Assembly (NCBI GenBank): GCA_004194705.1
Contig: SADC01001334.1
Span: 310,001 to 374,000, forward strand
From: Ditylenchus dipsaci
Lineage: Eukaryota; Nematoda; Chromadorea; Rhabditida; Anguinidae
DNA: 64,000 nt
Direction of reading: 5' to 3'
The translations under genes were made by a program, and so were the position numbers. Of the stretch, positions 53,701 to 63,000 are shown one piece after another. The notes under the pieces are model-generated. The model made no database searches and was not told the DNA's origin. It saw nothing but the letters and a program-made list of their open reading frames with translations. Within the stretch, counting starts at the first letter, position 1, and each line of letters starts with the position of its first letter.

Positions 53701-56000
53701 TCTGAGAAGACTTCGGGCGATAGCTTGGTCATGAGGAGCTTCACTTTGCATGGATAACCAATATTCGGAGCTGTGCAGTCGAGAGAGAACTGGAATCGGG
53801 CCATCTAATCTTGGAACTTGCTAGGATCACTGTCATCGTCTGAGAATATTTCCATGTCAGGCAAATGAGTAGGGTTGTCGAATCGAGCGCTCGATTTCGA
53901 ACTTTTCGCTCAAAAGTTCGAAAATTTTCGAATTTCGAGCGGAAATTTCGAATTTCGAGCGCTCGAACAAAAATTTCGAATTAGGCTTTCGAATTTCAAG
54001 CGCTCGAACAAAAATTTCGAATTAGGCTTTCGAATTTCGAGCGCTCGAAAAAAAATTTCGAATTAGGCTTTCGAATTTCTAGCGCTCGAAAAAAATTTCG
54101 AATTATGCTTTCGAATTTTGAGCGCTTATTTTCGAGATATAGTTCGGAAATTGCAGCACACAAAAAGAATGTAATGGTGAATTTTTCTTGTTTTAGAAAA
54201 TGCCAAGCGAAGTTTGGAAATCGTTTAGAAAGTCAGTGGAAAGACTATTTTCACTTGTGGGGAAGAGCTTAGACTGCCAAAGAGTAGATCAACAACTCAT
54301 CTTTTGGGTCACCTGAAATCGGCAAGGCCCAAGGAAAAGTTGGCGAACAAAAAATTGGACCTTCTGAAGCGAAAAAAGCCAGAGCGGTGCTTTTCGCGAT
54401 CTCAGAGTCTCCGATCTGCGCCGTTTGATCAAGCACAACTATGAACAAAGAATGGTAGTTTTTTCGGCCGCTTATTCATTTGGTGTGGTAAAGCGGTCGT
54501 GTGCGGTCGATTAACCATGGTTTCGATTAACTTGTTTCTAAAAAAATCCATTAATGAGGCGGCGAAGCCGCTGAAAATTTTCGATTTCGAATCGAGCGCT
54601 CGAAAATTTTCGAATTTCGAATCGAGCGCTCGAAAATTTCGAATTTCGAATGTCGAATCGAGCGCTCGACTCGAAAATTTCGAATTTCGAATATCGAATC
54701 GAGCGCTCGACTCGAAAATTTCGAGCGCTCGACAACCCTACAAATGAGGCAGAGTTGAGACCGCGGCAGGCACTAGTACGCCACTGTTGTATCCTTGGGA
54801 ATAGCTAGAGAGAGAAGAGAAAAGAGAAAGAGAGAGAGAGAGAAAGAGAGAGAAAGAGAGAGAGACGACTTCTTAATAGCTTTATTCGGACACAAACTGA
54901 TCCTGAACACCGACGTTCAGACCTTATATACTACGACAATAACATATCACTACGAGACAACAAGTGATACAAATCACACTATACTACAGTTTCTAACAAA
55001 ACTATACCTGAAATTGAATTCTAGGCCTTGTTTATTAGAAATCAAGGCTGAATGGCAATTTTCGGCAATCAACCGCCACATCAACCATCCACCGGTTGAT
55101 TGATTTTCGGTTGATCAATCAGTTGAGAAAGGTGATCAACCGGTAGCCCACCGGCGAATAAACCGGTTGATAACGGCCGTTGATTGGCCAAGACTCGTAG
55201 CAAGACTTGACTCAAAGCACGATTTTGGCACTTCTATAGTTCCCCCATACTCGGATTTTTTGAAATTGACCCAAAATCACCTCCTGAACTCATTTTTTCT
55301 GTTCAACACGATAAAACAACATATCTAAACACTTTTCGAATAAAAAAGTTAAGTTTGTCAGAAAAATTTGCCTCCCACACCTCAGGCAAAAATGGTCCTT
55401 TCAGGGTATTTTTCATCATTTTTAGCCTTTTTTAAGTCAAATGAAGGTAAAAATAAGAGATTTTAAAAAGGTCTTTACTTTCTGGGGCCTACCGCATATA
55501 GAAACTCTGGTATGCATATTTTTTATGCATCCAGAATCATTTTCGAGTGATTTGTGTCTTAGCGCATCTCAACCTCAATGCAACCAAGCCCCCTGCGCAC
55601 CCGAAGGGGGCACAGGGGCTTGAGAACTATAAAAATTCCCGATTTTTTACGGAATTTTTTACATAGATTTTGTTTTAAAATTACCTGTATAATCTAGCAG
55701 AGGCTGGTCGGCCTGCTGGACTTAACATCATAGGCGAATTGTCCGCACTGAAACACAAAATAGTTTATTCACTCAAAAATAAATAAAAAATAAAGCGCTA
55801 AAGATACCTTGAACTTGAAGAAGCTGGTGACAAAAAGGGTGGATCAATTTCGAACTCAGAGATTTCTTTCAAAAAGCCCAATTTAGGGACAAGCTTTTGG
55901 GAGATCGCATTGCTGCGCCTGTATGGAACACCGCAGGCAAGGAAGTTCTTCTTGACTTGAGTTTGGTCATCGTGGCGGGAGACCTGGAGCTCATTTGCAA
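44735..56000 (-). CDS. Long gene ending in a P-loop exon; RGK-like small GTPase candidate (incomplete)
   Basis: Exons, minus strand in order: 56000-55808, 55747-55685, 54804-53645 (with an 871-bp insertion), 53560-53408, 51369-50980, 50922-50803, 44982-44880, and 44820 to about 44735. Phases agree wherever tested: [39 protein letters not shown] and LYG|CATVGKK. The N-terminal part is long, Ser/Pro-rich and acidic ([27 protein letters not shown]). Before the last exons comes [19 protein letters not shown], then [20 protein letters not shown], which fits a G1 P-loop (GxxxxGK) with Lys where Ser/Thr is usual. RGK GTPases (Rad, Gem, Rem), which bind calcium-channel beta subunits, have such long N-termini and odd G motifs. 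The family call is inference. No later G motif was found, so the 3' end is missing or lies beyond transposons. The capping enzyme lies inside its intron on the other strand. Confidence 0.5.
45000..45180. promoter_or_regulatory. Leader of the capping enzyme gene
   Basis: The capping enzyme ATG (45181) directly follows TTTTTCCTGTTTAG, an acceptor-like tract, so a 5'-UTR intron is likely. Upstream are two ATCGCTAATTGACC direct repeats (45063-45088). No TATA box is evident. The stretch is inside the intron of the minus-strand GTPase-like gene. Confidence 0.35.
45181..48048 (+). CDS. RNGTT homologue: mRNA capping enzyme: RNA 5'-triphosphatase plus guanylyltransferase
   Basis: Eleven exons: 45181-about 45238, 45288-45477, 45527-45636, 45688-45900, 46041-46162, 46181-46381, 46429-46507, 46647-46866, 47291-47526, 47571-47791, 47845-48048. 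The N-terminus is a cysteine-phosphatase-type triphosphatase: [23 protein letters not shown], active site [10 protein letters not shown] with the nucleophilic Cys. The C-terminal half is the nucleotidyltransferase: SWKADGMR carries the Lys that bonds GMP, followed by NTLVDAEMI (motif III), DGLVFQPRD (motif IV), LKWKPP (motif V) and the [11 protein letters not shown] oligonucleotide-fold motif. This is the animal two-domain layout; the enzyme caps nascent pol II transcripts in the nucleus. Five one-base breaks (A6 at 45352, A5 at 45688, near 46155, near 47485, GGG at 47708) restore perfect homology when corrected, so they look like assembly errors. AATAAA starts one base after the stop. Confidence 0.9.
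46895..47273. mobile_element. Tc1-type MITE in a capping-enzyme intron
   Basis: Ends are CAGGGTGTGACAAGAAATC and the inverse of CAGGGTGTAACAAGAAATC, with TA intact on the right. The arms continue as GGGCATAGCTTCTTTC / GAAAGAAGCTATGCCC. It fills most of the intron between exons 8 and 9 and itself contains the pogo-type element at 46998. Confidence 0.8.
46998..47177. mobile_element. pogo/Tigger-type MITE nested in the previous element
   Basis: TA on both sides (46996-46997 and 47178-47179). Ends are CAGTCGACTCTCCCAATAAC and its inverse. The interior repeats GAGAGAGTTCGTTATT. 180 bp, no coding capacity. Confidence 0.9.
48049..48054 (+). terminator. Polyadenylation signal AATAAA, capping enzyme
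   Basis: AATAAA begins at the base after the TGA stop. A very short 3' UTR is implied, in keeping with the compact gene structure. Confidence 0.6.
48095..49185. mobile_element. Element with CCGTTTCCCTGTA subterminal repeats
   Basis: The left end has three copies of CCGTTTCCCTGTA (48105-48160); the right end has the inverse (ACAGGGAAACGGCTTATAGG and onward, 49100-49180). The interior has no clear transposase, but contains a CTCCAAAGAGTATTAAAACC fragment (48486), GGGTACCACCATGTGGGTAC repeats (48830-48890) and poly-C/poly-G runs. Boundaries and TSD not resolved. Confidence 0.6.
49400..49483. mobile_element. 84-bp pogo-type MITE
   Basis: TA on both sides (49398-49399 and 49484-49485). Ends are CAGTCAAGTCTCGGTATAAG and the inverse of CAGTCAAGTCTACATATAAG. 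One of the shortest elements in the window. Confidence 0.85.
49534..49780 (-). repeat. GGCGCTACT-type foldback end and partial multi-hairpin repeat
   Basis: GGACGCTGCTATCATATACA followed by a C run matches the left end of the element at 18057. 49605-49770 repeats the right half of the multi-hairpin repeat (GAGATGCGCGCACGCACTTA, CCTTAGACATGATTCCGAGA, GTCTTTTTTTGCCACGGCC), with a shortened GC stem. Confidence 0.6.
49985..50745. mobile_element. Large foldback element around a multi-hairpin repeat
   Basis: The arms 49985-50170 and 50560-50745 are inverted copies (GCGGTATA, AAACTGGCTTAAAGCGTGTT / AACACGCTTTAAGCCAGTTT, CCTTGGGGGACCAAGGTAAA / TTTACCTTGGTCCCCCAAGG). Same architecture as 35746-36608, with related outer arms (TTTTTAGAGCGCGGAA). 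Confidence 0.75.
50230..50475 (-). repeat. Multi-hairpin repeat with the longest GC stem
   Basis: The GC stem is a perfect 24-bp inverted repeat (50291-50314 and 50318-50341, loop TCC), reading CCCCCTACGCCCCC where the 36-kb copy has CCCCCTGCGCCCCC. Its partner arm changed too (GGCGTAGG for GGCGCAGG), so pairing is kept. The donor-like CCAAGGTAAGTGAGTG arm and ACTCTGGATGCAT stem are present. Confidence 0.85.
51400..52720. other. Intron of the GTPase-like gene; small inverted repeat
   Basis: 51400-51510 has TTTTTTGCCGCTAA facing TTTAGCGGCAAAAAA, a short MITE-like pair. The rest of the intron shows no element ends and no coding frame I trust. Confidence 0.5.
52722..52876. repeat. 155-bp near-perfect palindrome
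   Basis: GGCGGTAGGACAAAACCGCA, AAGTGCGGTTTTGTCCGCGG and ATTTAACCGGTCAAAAAAAC are mirrored without visible mismatch on the right, leaving a loop of about 30 bases (TTCGGTGAATTTTGCCGAA). Each arm also contains its own small palindrome, CCGCACAAAGTGCGG. No TSD was found. Confidence 0.85.
53870..54740. mobile_element. hAT-type element inserted into an exon, perfect 8-bp TSD
   Basis: CAAATGAG flanks both sides (53862-53869 and 54741-54748). Ends are TAGGGTTGTCGAATCGAGC and the inverse of TAGGGTTGTCGAGCGC; both are followed by repeated TTCGAATTTCGAGCGC words. On the plus strand 54198-54450 keeps [11 protein letters not shown] and later words like a broken BED finger, a remnant of a hAT transposase. 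Removing the element and one TSD joins [18 protein letters not shown] on the minus strand in one frame. Confidence 0.85.
54805..54864 (-). promoter_or_regulatory. (CT)n tract acting as a polypyrimidine tract
   Basis: About 60 bases of GA repeats on the plus strand read as an unbroken CT/CTTT tract on the minus strand. It ends in CTCTCTAG right before exon 3 of the GTPase-like gene ([15 protein letters not shown]). It is therefore likely a strong splice-acceptor tract as well as a simple repeat. Confidence 0.55.
55485..55625 (+). repeat. Multi-hairpin repeat, shortened copy
   Basis: GGGGCCTACCGCATATAGAA, stem 1 (ACTCTGGTATGCAT / ATGCATCCAGAAT), stem 2 CATT-TTCG-AGTG (one pair now a wobble) and a GC stem AAGCCCCCTGCGC...GGGGCTT with a mismatch. 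The donor-like arm is deleted. Confidence 0.7.
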
Positions 56001-56468
56001 CTAATAAATAGAGAATAGAGAATACTGCTTCACCACAAAAAACCACTGAAAAAAAGAGTTGATTTGGCTGAGCGAAGATTTTTTCCTGAGCTGCCCCATA
56101 AAATACACGCGTCACCGGCAATTAAAAGGGTGTTGTGGTGTCTGGAGAGCAGCTTTAGCTGCTACTGCTGCTGCAGCAAAAATAAAGAGAAGACCACTGG
56201 GAATCTACGGCATACCCATTATTCTCACATTTCCACTTATGGCCAGGACATGCAAAGGAAGACAAGCAATGGTTTTGGGATGAGTTAATGAAAATTTAAA
56301 AGATGGACTAGAAAAAAACTTTGTTGTGGGGTGGCATAATCTGGTTAGCTTCGTCACTAGGGTGAACTTTTGGCGAAATTCCAGCTGTACATAGTAGAAC
56401 TAGATATTGGCTAAACACCACAGCTCACAGAAAAAAGACTAGAACATTTATTTATTTATAAAAAATAT

Positions 56469-56700
56469 TAGGTTGTTCGGAAAGTTCGCGGAATTTTGTA
56501 ATGGTCCATCACGCTGTGTTTTTAGCGTTTTGGTTTTTGAATTTTTCTTGCAATGATGTTATCTTCGAACTGCTTCTAGTTTTTTCATATTGACAAAAGA
56601 ATATTATCCTGAATCCAAGTCCGTTGAGATCTGATCGAAATAATTTTTACGAGAACACTAACTTCTATCGAAGTTAGTGTTACAAAATTTATATCAGATA
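56469..56700. mobile_element. mariner-like terminus, truncated
   Basis: TTAGGTTGTTCGGAAAGTTCG next to TA at 56469 is a classic mariner terminal sequence. No partner end or transposase was found. It abuts an inverted pair TTATCCTGAATCCAAGTCCG / GGATTTAGATTCAGGATA (56603-56772), probably a further MITE. Confidence 0.55.
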
Positions 56701-56780
56701 TACTCGCGATAGCAGTATCTAAACTCATGAAATATATTTGAATCATATCTTAACGGATTTAGATTCAGGATAGTATTTTG

Positions 56781-57953
56781 GGAGGGGGACGATTCGTATT
56801 CGCAGAATTCGTATTCGGCTTTTTCGTATTCGCAAAACTCGTATTCGGCTTTTTTCGTATTCGCAAAACTCGTATTCGGCTTTTTTCGTATTCGCAAAAC
56901 TCGTATTCGGCTTTTTCGTATTCGCAAAACTCGTATTCGGCTTTTTTCGTATTCGCAAAACTCGTATTCGGCTTTTTTCGTATTCGCAAAACTCGTATTC
57001 GGCTTTTTCGTATTCGCGAAATTCGTATTCGGCTTCTCTCGTATTCGGCTTTTTTCGTATTCGGCTTCTTTCGTATCTGGCTTTTTTCGTATTCGGCTTT
57101 TTTCGTATTCGCAAAATTCGTATTCGGCTTTCTCGTATTCGGCCAGTTTCGCATTCGGCCAAATTCGTATTCTAACTTAATTCGGTCATTTGTATGCTTT
57201 AGCTATACCGCATTTTATCTATATTGTGGTCTAGATCAAGATGAGCAGCAGCGAAGCGATTCAATTGATTCAACTGGCTGGATTGGTCAATACAACCATT
57301 TGGTTGATTCAACTGGCTGGATTGATCCATCCATCCATTTAGTCGATTTAACTGGCTTGATCTAATTCATTAATCCAATCATACCTCGACCATCTGACTT
57401 AATGGCCTTCTGACATTTGCTCAATTGATCATTGAATCATTTGCCTTCCCCTCCTTATTCATTGACCCATTTTCTATCATCCAGAGGCCTACAACCCTCT
57501 GCAATACAATAGTCAATCATACACAACCCTTACAGTGCACTCTTCACTATTCAAGTTCTATTCATTTTTGGGTCTATCCAATCTGAATTGCTACAATCAT
57601 CAGAGCTCCACAATACAATAAGTTGTTTATGTTGTGTTTGCTGTGGATAATAAAGTAGTACGGTGATAGTAGAATAAGATAGAAGAGTTAGTTAGTTATT
57701 TTGTCACCTTAGGTGCATTTGTTCAAAGTAGACAAAGTGAGTTGACAGAGTAGACATTTTATCTGACAAAATCATTGGAGATAGAAATAATGTAGAATCT
57801 GGCCGAATACAAATTCGGCCGAATACGAAAAAAGCTAAATACGAAAAAAGCCGAATACGAAAAAAGTCGAATACGAAAAAAGCCAAATACGAAAAAACCG
57901 AATACGAAAAAAAGCCAAATACGAATTCTGTGAATACGAATCGTCCCCCTCCC
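56781..57953. mobile_element. Element with TTCGTATTCGG arrays and GTATTTTG duplication
   Basis: GTATTTTG lies at 56773-56780 and 57954-57961. Ends are GGAGGGGGACGATTCGTATT and its inverse. The left 380 bp is about 20 copies of TTCGTATTCGGCTTTTTT; the right 150 bp is the inverse. Open frames over these arrays are repeat artefacts. The middle (57180-57780) has no transposase. The layout resembles the other hAT-type elements here. Confidence 0.75.
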
Positions 57954-58846
57954 GTATTTTGGTATTAAGTGTAAGTTTCCAAAATCAGTTTCACTGTCAA
58001 AATTGTCAATTTTCTTGAAAAGTTTGTTTAAAAAAGGTCGCGAATTCGTACTTCACTCTTCATTTCCATTAGGCCATCGAACAGGAAGAGCATTACGTTT
58101 AATTTTAACAACAACAAAAAACCGGTTTAAAATAAACATAATTGCAGGACAAATCAAAAAACTTAACGCCAAAACTCAACAGGGGACCATTACGAAATTC
58201 TGCGAACTTTCCGAACAACCTAATATAATGAAAATTTGGCATAGTGGCAAAAAACAAATTTGGTACTTTTTGAGGCTATTTTATCTAAATTCGTGTCGTT
58301 TGAACTTTATTTTTTGAGGGAAAGATTGAAAGCCTTCAAAAGCTATTTCAGGCAAAGCCTGAATAAATAAAGCCTGAATTAGTCGCTGGGCATGCCAGCG
58401 TCCATTAGGACCGACCAAAGCAAACTTTCCCGAAAAAGAACGAGCCTAAACCTTGTATTTTTTCCAGCTACAGTCGAGTCTCGATTTATTATATTTAAAT
58501 GGCTCTCATGACCACTCCGGGCATTTAAACAATCAAAACATTTTTTTTATATAGACAGTGTGGAAAGAAACTGTGTAATTTTAAGCAATTTCAACAATAA
58601 ATGCCTTTTTTGGTCCGAACTGACTTGTTCATTTGTCATTTTGTAAAAGATGAAATATTTTTCAAACAATTGCTAAAGGCACACCTGAAAGCTGCAGCGC
58701 AGCGCTACAAACTGAAAAAAAATTATAAAACATGGATAAAAAGCTGTTTGATGTTCACGTAGATTAATCAACGCATGGAAGAAATGGGTTAAATTTTATT
58801 CCACATGTGAGCATCGACTTTTTTAATGAGAATGTTTAAAATTGTA

Positions 58847-59082
58847 TTAGGTTGTGTCAAAAGTTCGCAGCATTTTTTCAAAAGCCATTTTTATGCATTG
58901 CATTTTTACAATAGATTTTTTTTATCAATTTTCTAAAAGTTCACCACTCATTTTGTAGCCAAGATTTTCAGCTACAAAATGAGTGGTAAACTTTTGAAAA
59001 ACTGATGAAAATTTATTGTAAAAATGCAATGCCATAAATATGGCTATTGAAAAAAACGCTGCGAACTTTTGACACGACCTAA
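58847..59082. mobile_element. mariner-type MITE, TA duplication
   Basis: TA at 58845-58846 and 59083-59084. Ends are TTAGGTTGTGTCAAAAGTTC and the inverse of TTAGGTCGTGTCAAAAGTTC. The arms meet at an inner ATTTTGTAGCC...GCTACAAAAT pair. A half-copy in inverse orientation lies at about 59495-59582. Confidence 0.85.
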
Positions 59083-59901
59083 TAGTTAGATTCACAGTTT
59101 TTAAATGTAAAAATATGAAATTCACACATGAAAATCAGAATTTCGGAGATTTGAACTAATGAAACGCATTTCCAACTTTCTGAATTCACAGCCTTTTCAT
59201 AGAAACAAATACAGTGAACCTTTAATTTGACGTCGCCTAAAGGCTGGATAATTTGGTTGAATTTGAAAAATTGTTTAAAAATTGCTTGTACAGTCGAGTC
59301 TCGATTCAATATACACCCGATTTAACATACAGCTGAGCAAGATTTGATTAGTCAGATTGAAATCTAGGCAATTCGACTCTAGATTTGACATAAAGTTCGG
59401 GTCGGTCCCGGCCGACAAACTCACTCTAGGTTTAGCATACACCTCGGTTTAACAATCAACTTGGGTCATTCCCTACAAAATGAGTGTGAACTTTTAGAAA
59501 ATTGATAAAAAATCCATTGTAAAAATGCAATGCCATAAAAATGGCTTTTGAAAAAATGCTGCGAACTTTTGACACAACCTAATACAATTTTAAACATTCT
59601 CATTAAAAAAAAGTCGATGCTCACATGTGGAATAAAATTTAACCATTTCTTCCCATGCGTTGATTATCTACGTGAACATCAAACAGCTTTTATCCATGTT
59701 TTATAATTTTTTTCAGTTTGTAGCGCTGCGCTGCAGCTTTCAGGTGTGCCTTTAGCAATTGCTTGAAAAATATTTCATTTTTTACAAAAGGACAAATGAA
59801 CAAGTCAGTTCGGACCAAAAAAGGCATTTTATTGTTGAAATTGCTTAAAATTACACAGTTCTTCCTACACTGTCTATATAAAAAGGTTTTGATTTTTTAA
59901 T

Positions 59902-60692
59902 CGGTACGTGACGATTCATCAATAGGCCGATTCATCACCTCGGGACGATTCATCACCTTCCACAAAAAGGGTACGATTTATCACCAATCTAGAAATTTTA
60001 AATTTATTCAGTAAACATAACAACAAAAGCAACAAAATTTCATAACATGTGTGAGAGGAAGTTAAATCAAACAAAAATTTCCAACATGTGAGACTATTGA
60101 TCTATTAAGATATTGTACGCCAAGCCGCGAAGATGTTCCATCAGATTTGGTCCCGCTTGATTTCTGCCCTGCTGCCCGCCCTGAGCACCTTTCCCAGAAT
60201 TCTTGCATCCGCGTCGAAATAGATCTGTCGCTTCTTCGGCGCATCTCTTCCGGCGATATATAGCTCATAGTCGGCGTCGTGGTCTCGCTGAATCCTTTTC
60301 AAGTCTTGCAGAAGGCGGCCGATGGTCGGCTGAATTTTAAAGGATGAGAATAAAAGCGTCTTGATCCATGCCCATAGCTCGCCTCAACTGATCGACTTGC
60401 CCACCGAGAATGAGTTCGTTAATATCCATTTCACCTGAAAGGAAAACGATAAAGCAGGGGAAGATGAAAACAAAGAAACACGAAAATGAGAAGAGAGTAA
60501 ATGAATTTCTTGAACCAGGAATCAAACATTGCTGTTAAATTTTCACATTTTTTTTGTCAAGACCACTCATGATTTGTGAAAGGTGATGAATCGTCCCTTT
60601 TTGTGGAAGGTGATGAATCGTCCCCTTTTTATGGGAGGTGATGAATCGTCCCGAGGTGATGAATCGGCCTGGTAATGAATCGTCCGTGACCG
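59902..60692. mobile_element. Element with GACGATTCATCACC repeats, carrying a coding segment
   Basis: The left end has GTGACGATTCATCAATAGGC, CGATTCATCACCTCGGGACG and CATCACCTTCCACAAAAAGG. The right end has the same in inverse order. It carries a GC-richer minus-strand coding segment (60094-60429). Target duplication unclear. Confidence 0.7.
60094..60429 (-). CDS. Coding segment inside a mobile element, unidentified
   Basis: A CTTTCAG acceptor (60437-60435) precedes ATGGATATTAACGAACTC. The frame reads LGGQVDQLRRAMGMDQDAF, then after a one-base break near 60337 IGRLLQDLKRIQRDHDADYE, LYIAGRDAPKKRQIYFDADA, and in a third frame GPNLMEHLRGLAYNILIDQ and a TAG at 60094. Composition is more GC-rich and codon-like than the flanks. 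It may be an exon captured by the element or part of its own protein. I recognise no domain. Confidence 0.4.
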
Positions 60693-60749
60693 TGTTTAAA
60701 TGCCCAGAGTGTCATGAGAGCCGTTTAAAATGTAGCGTACGGTCGATGT

Positions 60750-63000
60750 TTTCCCAGTTACGGTCGTTCCCTTCCTGTTAAAATTTTCAGTCTGGGATAT
60801 TTCTAGTTGCAAGAATGTGCAGTTCGACGAGAGTCATAAAGCCGAAGAAATTCTATGGGGGCACGCACTTATGGCGTCGGCACACAAATGTAATATAAAC
60901 AAAAATTAAATTAATATTGGATAAATGTAAATGTAAAATGTAAGGTAAATGTAAATTGGAAATGAATCCATTTGAAGTACATTGTCCTTTTGAGAACAAA
61001 ATCAGTGAACACATCAATTTGAATGGGAATCCAAAATTATCATAATTTTTCAGCTAATAACCTAAGAAAGCGTCAAGAATTATCCAAATATTAGCCTTTC
61101 TATTGAACAAGAACATGTCTGTGCATATAAAGGGGGAAATGAGGGAATGAGAAGAAGTTATGGCGCTGCTCGGGCATCCTTTCTTCCAAGGATTAGACAC
61201 ATAGCCTACTGGCTAGCTACCCCCTTGATATCTCTCTCTCAATGGTCGGCCAACTCAAAGAGCGCAATTATTTATGAAGTGATCCCAGCGGAATGCTTCT
61301 AGTTCCAGCTTGCCATTTTACATCTTATTTTAGGAGCTGGCCGTAAAGCTAATTAAAAATAATTATGTTGACAGCCCTAAATGTCAAAAATGGGGTGTGA
61401 GGTGTGTACTTGCTAGTAGATTTTTTTTGGCAAAAGTCTGCTAATTGAACTTTTGTGGGGTTAAATTGGCTGGAGAATAGATGGTTGCAAGATTTTGCAA
61501 CAGCTGAAAAGAGGTGTAAAAAAGAGGTAAAAGGGTATTGGAGGGGGTGGTGAGCCCAGATAAATAACCTGATATCCCAAGTGATTTTAAGTGTTTGAGT
61601 AAAAAGTGGCAAACCCAGGCCATTTGAGTGCGAGCGGATTGCCTTCGAGCTCCGAAGAAATTATCTGATCTGTGGAAAGAACTGGCCCTTTGGGACAATG
61701 GACATCCATTTTTTGCCTTAGGCCCTCTTAGGTCCCCGTTCCTCTTTTAACACTAAAAATTACTTTGAAAATGTTTTGGCGCCAGTTTATTATTCTGATT
61801 GGTTTTTAATTGTTTTCATTTGGAACCAGAGCGAAACCAAAAGTTTTTATTTCAAAGTTTTTAAAACCAAAGTCTTTCTGGGTTCGACAATCGCGAGTCT
61901 GGATTGGCCTTTAGTTAGTATATTAGGTGCTACTAGCGAATACTACCCCAACCCCTCCCACCCTTCCTCACGAATCTAACCTTCCGAAAACCGCTGTAAC
62001 TACCCTTTGGAACAACAAGTTTAGGATTAGGACTTAGGCTCAGGGGTAGGCCAGTGTATGGAAGTGTGACTAATAAATGTCTTACGAACTTTTTTCTGGG
62101 TCTGGAACATACATTTGGGAACTTTTTACTGAAGTTTTAAAAGGGAAAATGGTTGGGGGGGGGTTTCTATTAGGGTCGTATGTTACTATTATTTTCTCTT
62201 AGGGAAAAGTAAACTTGTCTAAACCTAGATCTTAGTCCTATATTTAAGATACGCTTGGCCACCTGCACCTGACCACAAAAGGTCGGTATATTTCATGCCA
62301 AAAAACCAACAAATACACACAGCAAAATATTGTCCACATGTGGATTTCCTCTTCATCTTATTCTCAGTTCGTTTTCTCGGTTGCCAATGGCAATTTTTAA
62401 TAAAAAAAATATTAGAAAAAATTGGCAATTGAAGAATTAAGATTACTTGATGATTGGTTATAGATATTCAACCCACACACACCAACTAATTAATTAGTGG
62501 ATGGATACATACATTTGCTGGTGCTGAATTATTCATTTGAATGGACAGCATTCAGACAACATCAATTAGTAGTGTTCTCAAGCACTATAAGTGAATAATC
62601 AAGTATTAGAGCGGAAATTTTGTAGATGTTCTTTGTTCTTAGATAAATATTTTCTTGGAATTTGAGCGAAAAAATTCGATTGCTGATGCTCAAATCAAAA
62701 TGTTAAATGGCCGTAATTTTGTGTAGGTCCGATTTCAGAAGTTCTGTTTTTACAGTTTGACTCAAAAAATATTTCCAAAGTACTACGTAAAAGTATTCCT
62801 AATGAGTGCGTTTTTTATGCCTTCTCCCTGGAAAAAGGCCACAACTTTTCTTCCTCAATTAAAATTTTCTGTTCAAGAGCGATTTTCTGTAATTACGGAC
62901 CTGGACCCGTACTCAGAGTCTCAGAAGATTTTCGGTATGTCAGACCATTGCATGCATACTCTATTTATGTTTTTAAGTTTTTAATGAAGTCAAACACATA
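60750..63000. other. No gene supported
   Basis: Several short frames (61349-61698 minus, 61776-61979 plus, 62757-62984 plus) lack motifs and splice context. No mobile-element ends could be paired. Confidence 0.4.

Larger units (their letters stand above)
58470..60745. mobile_element. Composite foldback holding mariner MITEs and another element
   Basis: Outer arms at 58490-58845 and 59585-59890 are inverted copies (GAACTGACTTGTTCATTTG, CTGCAGCGCAGCGCTACAAA, TGATGTTCACGTAGAT). The right arm resumes at 60693 (TTTAAATGCCCAGAGTGTCA), so the element at 59902-60692 landed in it. The left edge carries the pogo-type ACAGTCGAGTCTCGATT, which recurs at 59290. Confidence 0.65.

Noticed and set aside
56743..57365. 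Long open frames (RIRKKPNTSFANTKK-type and its complement)
   Set aside because: They are translations of the TTCGTATTCGG array on both strands, not genes.
61776..61979. 67-residue plus-strand ORF
   Set aside because: No start context, no motif, and AT-rich composition like the flanks.
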